A stretch of DNA of 64,000 bases, taken from the NCBI RefSeq assembly GCF_002355275.1, contig NZ_CP023451.1, forward strand, positions 1 through 64,000, given 5' to 3'. The notes beneath the pieces are model-generated. The model ran no database searches and was not told the origin of the DNA. It saw only the letters and a program-made list of their open reading frames with translations. The stretch is from Rhizorhabdus dicambivorans (lineage in GTDB: Bacteria > Pseudomonadota > Alphaproteobacteria > Sphingomonadales > Sphingomonadaceae). This document shows positions 18,972 through 27,585 of the stretch, piece by piece. Position numbers and translations under genes: made by a program. Every line of letters starts with the position of its first letter. Position 1 is the first letter of the stretch.

Positions 18972-19014
18972 TTGCTCAATCTTTGATGGCATGGCAAGAG
19001 GAGAGGATAAAGTT

Positions 19015-19077
19015 ATGACTGCGACGAAGCTGACCGCTCTTGGCCTTTGGCGCGCCATTGCTCGATCGTCATCGTGA
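19015..19077 (+). CDS. Possible 20-residue leader peptide
   Basis: A short frame, MTATKLTALGLWRAIARSSS, has a strong ribosome site (GAGAGG) 8 bases before its ATG, whereas the mlaE start downstream has a weak one. It ends 105 bases before mlaE. It may be a translated leader or the 5' relic of a lost gene. There is no homology evidence. Confidence 0.25.
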   Translation: MTATKLTALGLWRAIARSSS

Positions 19078-19182
19078 GACCCCAATGCTTGACCATGGCG
19101 TAGTTCAAGATATGCGCTGCGTGGCGTTGATGCCAGCAGCAGCCGAAATCGTCCGCTGTTCAATTCCCATGCTGCCAGTGCG

Positions 19183-20292
19183 ATGATCGCGGCAGATTGG
19201 CATATTGACGAGGGTGGCGGCCAGACTCTGCATGTGAGCGGTGACTGGACTTCGCTTGCTTTGGGCGATGCGGAAGGGCGCCTGGATGCCCAGGCGGCCA
19301 GGAGTCTAGACGTGCAGCGTCTCGATCTTTCTGCTCTAGGGCGGATCGACACTGCTGGTGCCCTCCTACTTTTGCGGTCCATGGCTCCAGGCGCCGAAAT
19401 TGACTTTGGCGAAAGAGAGGATTTGCAAAGGCTGATAGACCTTGTTCGACCTGCCCTTGAACAAGAGTCGTCCGGTAAGGCTGGCGTCACTGGTGTTCTA
19501 GGATTTTTCGAGCGCTTCGGCCGTCAGGTAATCGGGACCGCCGGTGACGCCTACCAGATGCTGGTGTTCACTGGACAGCTTATTATCGCGCTCGGCCGTA
19601 CGCTTGGCAATCCTCGCCGATTGCGCATGACGCCGCTTGTCGCTTTCATGCAGGACGCGGGCATTAATGGGCTTCCGATAGTTTTTATCATGACCTTCTT
19701 CATCGGCGCGGTCATTGCGCTTGTTGGCACCAACCTTTTGACAACGCTTGGCGTTGAGGTGTTCACGATCCAGTTGGTGGGCGTGGCCATCCTGCGCGAG
19801 TTCGGCGTAGTGATCACCGCCATCCTTCTGTCTGGACGTTCCGCATCTTCCTTTGCCGCTCAGATCGGTTCGATGCGGATGAACCAGGAAACCGATGCGA
19901 TGCAGGTTATGGGTGTGGACCGTTTCGATGCGCTGGTAATCCCGCGCATATTAGCCGCGCTTCTCATGATGCCTCTCATGACCTTCTGCGCGGATATCGG
20001 CGGTCTTGCTGGCGGACTGTTGGTCAGTTGGGTGACGATTGATATCAGCCCGGTCTTTTTCATCCAGCGTACGCTCGAAACGGTAGACATTAAGCATTTC
20101 TGGATAGGCATGTGCAAAGCGCCGTTTCTGGCTCTGATCATCGCTGCTGCGGGCTGTCGGCATGGCCTTATGGTCGGCGGCGATGTCCAAAGCCTTGGTC
20201 AAAATGTGACATCCGCGGTCGTCCAGTCAATCTTCATGGTCATTATGTTCGATGCGATTTTCGCGGTGATCTTCATGGCGCTCGATCTGTGA
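19183..20292 (+). CDS. mlaE: Mla/Lin-type ABC permease with N-terminal STAS domain
   Basis: A 369-residue inner-membrane permease of the MlaE family. The first about 100 residues resemble a STAS/MlaB domain (VSGDWTSLALGDAEG, then LSALGRIDTAGALLLLR). The rest is the MlaE domain with five or six hydrophobic helices and the family blocks ILREFGVVITAILLSGRSAS and MRMNQETDAMQVMGVDRFD. MlaE-type permeases move phospholipids or, in the related LinK of sphingomonads, support uptake of hydrophobic compounds. The gene order permease-ATPase-MCE protein-lipoprotein is the LinKLMN order. The stop overlaps the GTG start of the ATPase gene by 4 bases. Fusion of MlaB and MlaE is common in alphaproteobacteria. 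Confidence 0.93.
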   Translation: MIAADWHIDEGGGQTLHVSGDWTSLALGDAEGRLDAQAARSLDVQRLDLSALGRIDTAGALLLLRSMAPGAEIDFGEREDLQRLIDLVRPALEQESSGKAGVTGVLGFFERFGRQVIGTAGDAYQMLVFTGQLIIALGRTLGNPRRLRMTPLVAFMQDAGINGLPIVFIMTFFIGAVIALVGTNLLTTLGVEVFTIQLVGVAILREFGVVITAILLSGRSASSFAAQIGSMRMNQETDAMQVMGVDRFDALVIPRILAALLMMPLMTFCADIGGLAGGLLVSWVTIDISPVFFIQRTLETVDIKHFWIGMCKAPFLALIIAAAGCRHGLMVGGDVQSLGQNVTSAVVQSIFMVIMFDAIFAVIFMALDL

Positions 20293-21077
20293 GCGCGCCT
20301 CTGGAAACCGATGCCGAAGACGTGCCCATTCGCGTCAAAGGCCTGCGCACGGCTTTTGGCGACAAGGTCATCCATGAGGATCTCGGCCTTGAGGTCAAGC
20401 GCGGTGAGATATTGGGTGTGGTTGGCGGATCGGGTTCCGGTAAGTCGGTGCTGCTCAACACTATCCTGGGCCTCAAGCAGCCCGATGGCGGATCCGTCGA
20501 GATATTCGGGCAGGACATCCGCGATCCGCAAGCGCACAGTGAAGTCGAGCGTCGGATTGGGGTGATGTTCCAGCAAGGCGCATTATTCTCCTTTCTCACC
20601 GTACAGGAAAATGTCGAGGCGCCACTTCTAGAACATACGAAACTCACACATGAGTATGTGCACGATCTTGCAAGGCTGAAGATCAAGCTTGCTGGTTTGC
20701 CGGAAGATGCAGGCTGCTTGAAGCCTGCCGAGCTATCTGGCGGAATGCGCAAGCGCGCGGGGGTAGCCCGCGCAATCGCGCTGGATCCGGATATCCTCTT
20801 TCTCGACGAGCCGACTGCCGGCCTCGATCCAATTGCTGCAGCCGAATTCGATGATCTTATCAGAACATTGCGGGATGCTCTTGGCTTCACCGTGTTCATA
20901 ATCACCCACGACCTCGATACTCTGTACGCGATTTGCGACCGCGTTGCGGTTGTCGCTGACAAGAAAATCGCCGCTGTTGCAACGATCAAAGAACTTGAAC
21001 GGTCAGATCACCCGTGGATCCGGAGCTATCTTCTGGGACCGCGAGGCCGTGCCGCCAAAAAAGAGAAAGAAAGCTGA
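20289..21077 (+). CDS. mlaF: Mla/Lin-type ABC transporter ATPase
   Basis: A 262-residue ABC ATPase that powers the permease encoded immediately upstream. Walker A GGSGSGKS is at residues 46-53, the Q-loop in VMFQQGALF, the signature LSGGM at 149-153, Walker B LFLDEP near 170-175 and the H-loop in FIITHDLDTL. The GTG start at 20289 is chosen because it overlaps the mlaE stop (GTGA) and the homology begins there; upstream in-frame sequence is mlaE in another frame. The stop shares a base with the ATG of the MCE gene. All motifs are intact. Confidence 0.93.
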   Translation: MSAPLETDAEDVPIRVKGLRTAFGDKVIHEDLGLEVKRGEILGVVGGSGSGKSVLLNTILGLKQPDGGSVEIFGQDIRDPQAHSEVERRIGVMFQQGALFSFLTVQENVEAPLLEHTKLTHEYVHDLARLKIKLAGLPEDAGCLKPAELSGGMRKRAGVARAIALDPDILFLDEPTAGLDPIAAAEFDDLIRTLRDALGFTVFIITHDLDTLYAICDRVAVVADKKIAAVATIKELERSDHPWIRSYLLGPRGRAAKKEKES

Positions 21078-22006
21078 TGGAACGCCATGCCAACTATGCT
21101 CTGGTAGGCGCCGCCTCCATCGCGTTGCTTATCGCCACGCTTGTTTTTGTTGTCTGGCTCGGCGGTTCGGCCAAAGGAAGTGATTCTTACCAGATCGTGT
21201 TTCATGGGCCGGTCAGAGGCTTAAGCGTTGGAGGCGAAGTGCAGTTCAACGGCATCAAGGTCGGGGAAATCGGCGGAATCCGCCTCGACCAACGCGACCC
21301 CAACCGTGTTATCACGGATATCGAACTGACGCGCGGGACACCGGTCCGCGAAGATTCGGTCGCATCCTCTGAAAGTCAGGGCATCTCAGGGGTCAGCATC
21401 GTTCAAATCAGCGCTGGCACGCCGAGCAAGCCCCTTCTCAAGACCAATGATCACGGTAAGCGACCTGTCATCCCCAGCAAGCCCAACGCTATGTCTTCGT
21501 TGCTGCAAGGCGGCGGACAGGTGGTGGCAAGCGCGACCGAGGCACTGAGCCGTGTGAACAAGGTCCTGTCTGACCGTAATATCGCCAACATCGGCGGCGC
21601 CATTCGCGATGTCCGAATGACTACGGCGGAACTGGCGGCCAATCGGACCATGTTCGCCCATGCCGGTTCTGCGCTCGCCAAACTGGATCGGGCGGCTGAC
21701 GATATTCAGGGCGCGGCCTCGTCCGTTCGGCAGATTGCCGATGGCGATGGCAAGCGCGCCTTCGCCGACATCTCCCAAGCGGCAAACGAGCTCAAATCGG
21801 CAGTTCATGAGGCTCGCGGCGTGATCGCCAAACTCGACACGCAAAGCGCCGATATCGGCACGACCACGATCCCTAATATCAATGCGACTATGCTGACATT
21901 GCAAGAAACAGCTGAATCGCTGGACGGGCTAATTCGCGGGATCCGACAAAGTCCCCGCGAAGCTCTGGCCAAAAGCCGGGGTACTGAACTGGAGTTGCCT
22001 AAGTGA
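21077..22006 (+). CDS. mlaD: MlaD/LinM-like MCE periplasmic protein
   Basis: A 309-residue MCE-domain protein, the substrate-binding part of the Mla/Lin-type transporter. One transmembrane segment (YALVGAASIALLIATLVFVV) spans about residues 7-26. The MCE domain is about 37-115 (YQIVFHGPVRGLSVGGEV, VQFNGIKVGEI, GISGVSIVQISAG). A long helical tail rich in A, K and D probably forms the hexameric channel. Start ATG 21077 overlaps the ATPase stop, and the stop overlaps the GTG of the lipoprotein gene, so the four genes are translationally coupled. Confidence 0.93.
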   Translation: MERHANYALVGAASIALLIATLVFVVWLGGSAKGSDSYQIVFHGPVRGLSVGGEVQFNGIKVGEIGGIRLDQRDPNRVITDIELTRGTPVREDSVASSESQGISGVSIVQISAGTPSKPLLKTNDHGKRPVIPSKPNAMSSLLQGGGQVVASATEALSRVNKVLSDRNIANIGGAIRDVRMTTAELAANRTMFAHAGSALAKLDRAADDIQGAASSVRQIADGDGKRAFADISQAANELKSAVHEARGVIAKLDTQSADIGTTTIPNINATMLTLQETAESLDGLIRGIRQSPREALAKSRGTELELPK

Positions 22007-22701
22007 CATTATCAACCAGGAATCGGACTTTTGCACTTCTGTCGAGCGCCTTGCTGCTGGCTAGCTGTGGAAACCTGCTAGGCGGCGGCGAGCGCGCTGA
22101 CCTTTTCAGGTTTGGCGTGGTTGACCCCACGCCCGTCACCGGGATGCAGGGTGCGCTCCCGACTCGCTCTGTATCTCTGCTTCGCCCCCGGTTCTCGCAG
22201 GAGGTGGAGGGCGATCGCATGCTCACCACGCGGGGGGAGCGTGCGCTCTACCTCAAGGGGGTTCGTTGGGTGGCGCCGGTCCCCGATCTTTTCACCCAGG
22301 CGCTGATGCGTCAATATGCGGCGCGGGCACCTGACGTGCGCCTGACGGGCGTGAGAAACGCCACCGGGGCATCGCATGCGCTGCAGATTGATATCGAGCG
22401 ATTCGAAGCAAGGTATGCCCTAGATGGGGGTGAAAAAGCACCGCCCACTGTCATTATCGAAGGCGATGCAACCCTGTTTGATCTTTCTGATCGTCGTCCC
22501 GTCGAGGCCAAGCGCTTCTTGGTGCAGGAGCCAGCTTCCGCAAATACCACAAGTGGGATAGTCGCCGCTTTCGATCGTGCAGTAGCTCGCTCAACCACAG
22601 AATTGACGGATTGGTCCGCGGATACAGCGCGGAAGCATTCCACAGAGCGCGCGCTAGATACATCCAAGGATCGGATGGATCGCAAGCAGGAGATAAATTG
22701 A
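22003..22701 (+). CDS. ABC-type transport auxiliary lipoprotein (LinN/PqiC-like)
   Basis: A 232-residue lipoprotein. A short signal peptide ends in the lipobox LLLASC with the acylated Cys at residue 22. The body fits the ABC-type transport auxiliary lipoprotein family, which links MCE systems to the outer membrane (RSVSLLRPRFSQEVEGDRM, LQIDIERFEARY, VQEPASANTTSGIVAAFDRA). The GTG start overlaps the mlaD stop by 4 bases. It is the last gene of the transporter operon and the equivalent of LinN. The last 25 residues are charged and probably disordered. Confidence 0.88.
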   Translation: MTLSTRNRTFALLSSALLLASCGNLLGGGERADLFRFGVVDPTPVTGMQGALPTRSVSLLRPRFSQEVEGDRMLTTRGERALYLKGVRWVAPVPDLFTQALMRQYAARAPDVRLTGVRNATGASHALQIDIERFEARYALDGGEKAPPTVIIEGDATLFDLSDRRPVEAKRFLVQEPASANTTSGIVAAFDRAVARSTTELTDWSADTARKHSTERALDTSKDRMDRKQEIN

Positions 22702-23100
22702 TCATGAGCCTGTCGCCGATCTCAGCAACTTTCGGGCGTAATTGCATGTACAAAATCGCCATGCGCCGGATACCTTCGTAGGTATCTACGAGTTTTGTTT
22801 TTATTTGAAGGACCGACCCGATCGGAGCCAAATTAAGTAAGATAGTGAATATCGGGTTCCAGGTCTTAATAAGCGATAGCATATCGACCATGTGATAAGT
22901 CAAATCTTGCAATTCCTAATATTTCTATCCGATTAGCCAATGGAATCTGCTGCCGATTCAATTGCTATTGATTTGACAATTCAATTTATGCAATGCGGGT
23001 GATGGTGGAACGATTATCCAACAGCATCGTTACGACGTGGTCACGTTTAACGTGATGCGGCCACTTGACCGCTCGCAATCTATTCTACGGAGAAGGTACT
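22702..23100. other. Intergenic, AT-richer, no gene recognised
   Basis: The segment is clearly richer in A and T than its neighbours, notably 22900-23000. No convincing frame has a ribosome site and motif. It presumably carries the promoter for the downstream secreted-protein gene. Confidence 0.5.
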
Positions 23101-23679
23101 ATGCTGAAAGTCATTATGGCCGCGGGCGCGCTAGCGCTTTCAGGTTCAGGGGCTCTTGCCCAAGCTGTTTCGCCAACGAACACAGGTTCAATGTCGAGCA
23201 TGGATACCGGCACGACACCGATAGCTGGACAGAATGAGCCAGCGTTTGTGATGGCTGCATCGGATGCGAACCTCTATCAAATAAAAGCGGCGCAGCTCGC
23301 CGTGACCAAGGCCCAGCGTGACGATGTGAAGGCTTATGCCAAACGTGTTCAGACAGAAGCGCAAATCGCCCAGAAAGCTCTCATGGCGGCGCTGCGCAAC
23401 GATCAGCGGACGATAAAAGCGCCATCGTCATCGCTTTCCTCCGACAGAGCCGCACTCGTGAAGCTGCTCCAGAAGACGCCGCGCGGCAGCTTCGATAATC
23501 TTTATCTATCCCAGTCCGCCCAGGTACTGCAGGCGGCATGGGCCATCAACAAAGGCTATGCGCAAGACGGCACCGACCCAGCCTTGAAGCAAGTCGCGGG
23601 CACCGCCGTTCCCACACTTGAGCAAGAACTCACCAACGGGAAGGCACTTCTTCCTTCAGCATTGACCGGCGGTCAATGA
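23101..23679 (+). CDS. Secreted DUF4142-family protein
   Basis: A 192-residue exported protein. Residues 1-20 form a signal peptide (VIMAAGALALSGSGALAQA) with cleavage near ALAQA. The remainder is the helical DUF4142 domain, recognisable from FVMAASDANLYQIKAAQLA, DDVKAYAKRVQTEAQIAQKAL and the final ALKQVAGTAVPTLEQELTNG. The family is ferritin-like in predicted fold and its function is unsettled. ATG 23101 is preferred over an upstream in-frame start because it has GGAGAAGG before it and begins the signal peptide. A strong hairpin follows the stop, so it is probably a single-gene transcript. Confidence 0.85.
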   Translation: MLKVIMAAGALALSGSGALAQAVSPTNTGSMSSMDTGTTPIAGQNEPAFVMAASDANLYQIKAAQLAVTKAQRDDVKAYAKRVQTEAQIAQKALMAALRNDQRTIKAPSSSLSSDRAALVKLLQKTPRGSFDNLYLSQSAQVLQAAWAINKGYAQDGTDPALKQVAGTAVPTLEQELTNGKALLPSALTGGQ

Positions 23680-23683
23680 TCAT

Positions 23684-23712
23684 AGTGGCGCCCGTTCTTC
23701 ACGGGCGCCACT
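23684..23712. terminator. Hairpin terminator after the DUF4142 gene
   Basis: A perfect 12-bp stem, AGTGGCGCCCGT with ACGGGCGCCACT, closes a 5-base loop beginning 5 bases after the stop. No long T-run follows, so termination may be partial or work as an mRNA-stabilising hairpin. Confidence 0.7.
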
Positions 23713-23825
23713 CAATGTGATCGTCATGCCCTTGTGGGCATCTGCTGTTATTTCAAGCGCGGCAACAGTGAACCCCACAGCGGTCGTGTTTATGCTTTCA
23801 ACCTTGTCTTCAGGATATTTGGCGG

Positions 23826-24302
23826 ATGATGATACTTATTTTTGCCATGGCGGCTCTTGGACAAAGCCCCGAGCAACCCGCCAGAAAAGATGAGACAGTT
23901 GACCGCGGTCGGGAAATCGTCACTCAGCCGGCGAAAGATATTGGCGCGGCCAAAACTGAAATTCCAGTTATTCTGGAAAGAGCGCAAGAAAATCCATATG
24001 GCCTCTCCGGTTTGAAATCCTGTGCGCAGATCAAGGCCGCAACCACGGAGCTCGATAGCGTCCTCGGACCTGATTTTGCCGTCGGCAACAACAAAAAAGA
24101 GAACAGGCCTGGTCGGCTAGCCGAGGCTGGAGGAAAAACTATTGTTAACACAATCATACCGTTTCGGGGCTTAGTTCGGGAGATTTCGGGCGCAGCTCCG
24201 GCCGAAAGACGCCTGGCGTCAGCAATCGACGCCGGCTTCGCGCGCCGCGGCTTTCTTCGTGGAACAGCGCTCGCACGGCGCTGTCCGGGTAGTAAAAATT
24301 AA
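23826..24302 (+). CDS. Conserved hypothetical exported protein
   Basis: A 158-residue protein with a short hydrophobic N-terminus (MMILIFAMAALGQSP) that could be a signal peptide. It continues with DRGREIVTQPAKDIGAAKTE and YGLSGLKSCAQIKAATTELD, then an amphipathic stretch near residue 110 (TIVNTIIPFRGLVREISGA), and a basic C-terminus. I recognise the overall pattern as a conserved sphingomonad protein of unknown function but know no activity. The start could be either of two adjacent ATGs. It stands alone between two intergenic stretches, downstream of the DUF4142 gene. Confidence 0.65.
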   Translation: MMILIFAMAALGQSPEQPARKDETVDRGREIVTQPAKDIGAAKTEIPVILERAQENPYGLSGLKSCAQIKAATTELDSVLGPDFAVGNNKKENRPGRLAEAGGKTIVNTIIPFRGLVREISGAAPAERRLASAIDAGFARRGFLRGTALARRCPGSKN

Positions 24303-24870
24303 CGACGAAAGCTGACGCTATTGAATTCAATGCCGCTGTGTGAGGCTGCGCATTATCTCGTGAGCTTGGCATTGCAGGGCAATAACTCCGGCGAGACTAA
24401 CAAGAAAGTACTAGCGGTCGAGACCGCCCATAATATCGCTGTCGGACAAGGTGACGGCACCCATCCAATCAAAGTGGCACGGCAATTTTCGGATGGCGCT
24501 GCTCATATCACGATAGCCCATCGTTGCGCGGATTGAACCTGGACATCGGATCTCGGCTCAGTTTTTATCGACCGTCCTGTAGGCACCAGTAATCTTCTCG
24601 CCGAAATGGTGGGCATCATGCGCGTTCAGCTTCTGTATTTGTGCCCCAGCTTAACAAATCGTTCCTCGGTATATTCTGATTCTGACGTGAAGTTGGGGGG
24701 AGCTACAGCCTGATAGGGCGGCTGATGGTTAGTACCGGTCCAGCGGCGTCGGGCAAGAGCGAATGATAGGGGCGTAAACGCTGAGGTTCCATATAATATG
24801 CAATTGCCGAGCGCCCTTTAATGCTGCAAGAGCAGAACCGCACCGCGCATCATGGGGAATTGTAATTTAT
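24303..24870. other. Intergenic region with possible MarR operator
   Basis: No gene is recognised; a 71-codon frame at 24321-24536 lacks a good ribosome site or motifs. At 24783-24803 the motif GAGGTTCCATAT plus AATATG repeats the one at the marR start, and its core CATATAATATG is a perfect palindrome 68 bases before emrA. It is the best candidate for efflux-operon control. Confidence 0.5.
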
Positions 24871-26019
24871 ATGGCGGACAAGTCGGCCACTGCTTCGGCG
24901 GATCCTGAGGGCCTCGGCGAATCGGCAGCGTCCCCGCTTAAATCGCCACGCGTTCGCCTGGCGATGCTCATTAGCGCGATCTTGCTGCTCATTGGTGGCC
25001 TTGTCTGGTACTTGGATCATCAGAACCGGGGCCGATACATGCAGGTGACCGACAACGCCTATGTTGCGGCGGATTCCGTCATCACAGCGCCCAAGATCGC
25101 CGGATATGTTGAACGGGTGTTCGTTATCGAGAATCAGACGGTTCGGCAGGGGCAGTCTCTAGCTGAACTCGATCCCCGCGAATATCGGGCGCAGACTGAA
25201 CAGATTACCAGCCAGATCGAAACGGCAACGGCTGCGGGGGATACGACGCGCTCTCAGATTTCCGAACAACAGGCAACCATAGCGCAAGCGCAAGCCCAGC
25301 TCGACGCGGCGCGCGCCGAGGCTGCTTTCGCCGCACAGCAGGTTACGCGATATCAGCCGCTTGCCGCATCCGGCGCCGAGCCAGGGGAGCGTTTCGCGCA
25401 GCTTCAGACGCAGGCACGGCAAGCTCGCGAGCGAACCAATGCTGCGCATGCCGCGCTGATTGCCGCGCAACGGCGTGTCGGTACACTGAGCGCGCAGGTA
25501 CGTCAGGCCCAGTCGCAAGCAGAGGCCGCGCGTGCCCAACTCAAGGTGGCGCGCGTCAACGTCGAATCGACAGTGCTTAAGGCTGCCATCAATGGCCGTG
25601 TGGGCGACCTGGCTGTCCGTGTCGGGCAATTCGTGCAGCCCGGTACGCGCCTGATGACACTGGTTCCTGTCGATCGATTGTTCATAGAGGCGAATTTCAA
25701 AGAGACTCAACTGGGGCTTATGCGCGTCGGCCAGCCTGTTGGCATCGAAATCGATGCGCTCCCTGGCGTCGAACTGACCGGGCGTATTGCCAGTGTCGCT
25801 CCTGGCACGGGCGCCCAGTTCTCGGTGCTCCCCCCCCAGAATGCGACCGGAAACTTCACAAAGATCGTACAGCGCGTGCCTGTACGCATTGCAATCGATG
25901 CTCCTCTCGAAGTGCGCAGGCTCCTTGTGCCGGGAATGTCGGTTGGAGTAACGGTCGATACGCGTTCAGCCAGAGGAGAGATGGATCGACTCCGTCAGGC
26001 CGTAAGCCGGAAGCGTTGA
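24871..26019 (+). CDS. emrA: EmrA/HlyD-type membrane fusion protein
   Basis: A 382-residue periplasmic adaptor of a three-part drug efflux pump. A single transmembrane helix lies at about residues 30-47 (LAMLISAILLLIGGLVWYL). The biotinyl-lipoyl half-motif is in VTDNAYVAADSVITAPKIAG (about 57-76), then a long alpha-hairpin rich in Q and A, and the second lipoyl half in VLKAAINGRVGDLAVRVGQF. It should connect the EmrB pump with the outer-membrane factor encoded downstream. The stop overlaps the start of emrB. A palindromic element shared with the marR promoter lies upstream. Confidence 0.92.
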   Translation: MADKSATASADPEGLGESAASPLKSPRVRLAMLISAILLLIGGLVWYLDHQNRGRYMQVTDNAYVAADSVITAPKIAGYVERVFVIENQTVRQGQSLAELDPREYRAQTEQITSQIETATAAGDTTRSQISEQQATIAQAQAQLDAARAEAAFAAQQVTRYQPLAASGAEPGERFAQLQTQARQARERTNAAHAALIAAQRRVGTLSAQVRQAQSQAEAARAQLKVARVNVESTVLKAAINGRVGDLAVRVGQFVQPGTRLMTLVPVDRLFIEANFKETQLGLMRVGQPVGIEIDALPGVELTGRIASVAPGTGAQFSVLPPQNATGNFTKIVQRVPVRIAIDAPLEVRRLLVPGMSVGVTVDTRSARGEMDRLRQAVSRKR

Positions 26020-27578
26020 CAGTGGTCACGGTCACAGCATCTCCAGACGCAGCTCGTTCCGCGCGTGCGGACTTGACCGCTTGGATCGCTGTGGCTGCCG
26101 GCTCGCTCGGCGCACTGCTGGCGACCCTCGACATCTCGATCGTCAACTCGGCACTGCCAACGATCCAAGGCGAAATCGGAGCAACCGGCACTGAGGGAAC
26201 GTGGATCGCCACCGCCTTTCTCGTTGCCGAGATCGTCGTCATTCCGCTGAGCGCTTGGCTGGAGCGGCTTTTGGGACTGAGAACCCTCCTTCTCATTTCC
26301 GTGACTGCCTTTACCGGGTTCTCCATCCTATGCGGCATCGCCACCGACCTTATGACGATGATCATCGGACGAACCGGGCAGGGCCTTATGGGAGGGCTGC
26401 TGATACCGACCGCCATGACGATTGTCGCAAAGCGACTCCCGCCACCCCAGCAGCCTATCGGGATGGCCCTTTTCGGAATGACAGTAATCTTGGGGCCCGT
26501 TCTTGGCCCCTTGCTCGGTGGCTGGCTGACGGAAAATTTGAGCTGGCATTATGCCTTCTTCGTCAATGTGCCGGTCTGCGGGATACTCCTCTTGCTCCTG
26601 TTGCTCGGCCTGCCGCACGAACGTACGAATTGGGTCTATCTTCGCGAGGCCGACTGGTTGGGTATTATAGGCCTGATCCTTGGCCTTGGAGGACTGACGA
26701 TCGTGCTCGAGGAGGGGCACCGTGAAGACTGGTTCGAATCGACGCTTATCATCCGGCTGACGTTTATAACAGTAGCAGGGTTTGTGATGTTGGGGATCGG
26801 ACAGATCCGGGCAACAAAGCCCGTCCTTAAGTTGCGAATCGTCATGAGCAGACAGTTCGGCAGCGTCGTTATAATGGCGCTAGCGCTGGGCATGGTGATG
26901 TACGGATCGACCTTCGTCATCCCGCAATTCCTGTCGCTTATCGCCGACTATAATGCCCTCGAGACCGGACAGGTCATTTTTCTCATGGGCGTTCCTGCCT
27001 TCTTTGTGATGCCATTCGTACCGTTTCTGATGCGGTTTGTCGACATCAGGCTGGCCGTTGGTGCTGGCCTCGCGCTTATGGCTGCTAGCTGCTTTGTGAA
27101 CACCAGTCTCACAGTGGAATCCGCAGGCGAAGCCTTTACTACCGGTCAGCTGCTGCGCGGGGTGGGGATGATCTTTGTCATGCTCTTTCTGAACCAAGCC
27201 GCCATTACCTCAGTCAGCAAGGAGGATGCTGGAGATGCCTCGGGCATCTTCAATGCTGCGCGAAACCTCGGTGGCTCATTCGCTCTGGCGGCCCTGACGT
27301 CGTTCCAGGACCAGCGCATGTCACTCCACAGCCGACGGATGGAGGAAACGCTGTGGGCAAACGATCCAAGCGTGCAGGAGTATATCGCGGGGATGTCTCA
27401 TACTCTGGGAAATATGGACGCCGGCCTTCAGTCGCTCGCTGGCACTATTCAGCAGCAGGCGTTCGTCATGACCTATAACGACATATTTTTGACGATGGCG
27501 GTAGCGACTTTTGTGACGCTCCCGTTCGTGTTTTTCCTTCGCCCGCTCCCCAAGGGGATGTCGCTGACGATGCATTGA
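26016..27578 (+). CDS. emrB: EmrB-type MFS multidrug transporter (DHA2)
   Basis: A 520-residue proton-driven transporter of the DHA2 family with about 14 transmembrane helices. Family motifs include TLDISIVNSALPTI (about residues 38-51, motif D1 region), ATAFLVAEIVVIPLSAWLE, and motif C in GMTVILGPVLGPLLGGWL. It exports hydrophobic drugs or uncouplers through EmrA and the outer-membrane factor. Two starts are possible: TTG 26016, which overlaps the emrA stop, and GTG 26022; both lie in the same frame and give almost the same protein. The next gene begins 8 bases after the stop, so the three genes form one operon. Confidence 0.93.
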   Translation: MTVVTVTASPDAARSARADLTAWIAVAAGSLGALLATLDISIVNSALPTIQGEIGATGTEGTWIATAFLVAEIVVIPLSAWLERLLGLRTLLLISVTAFTGFSILCGIATDLMTMIIGRTGQGLMGGLLIPTAMTIVAKRLPPPQQPIGMALFGMTVILGPVLGPLLGGWLTENLSWHYAFFVNVPVCGILLLLLLLGLPHERTNWVYLREADWLGIIGLILGLGGLTIVLEEGHREDWFESTLIIRLTFITVAGFVMLGIGQIRATKPVLKLRIVMSRQFGSVVIMALALGMVMYGSTFVIPQFLSLIADYNALETGQVIFLMGVPAFFVMPFVPFLMRFVDIRLAVGAGLALMAASCFVNTSLTVESAGEAFTTGQLLRGVGMIFVMLFLNQAAITSVSKEDAGDASGIFNAARNLGGSFALAALTSFQDQRMSLHSRRMEETLWANDPSVQEYIAGMSHTLGNMDAGLQSLAGTIQQQAFVMTYNDIFLTMAVATFVTLPFVFFLRPLPKGMSLTMH

Positions 27579-27585
27579 GGTGGTA

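Noticed and set aside
22454..22912. 152-codon leftward frame
   Set aside because: Half of it is antisense to the transport lipoprotein, and the rest is AT-rich with no recognisable domain.
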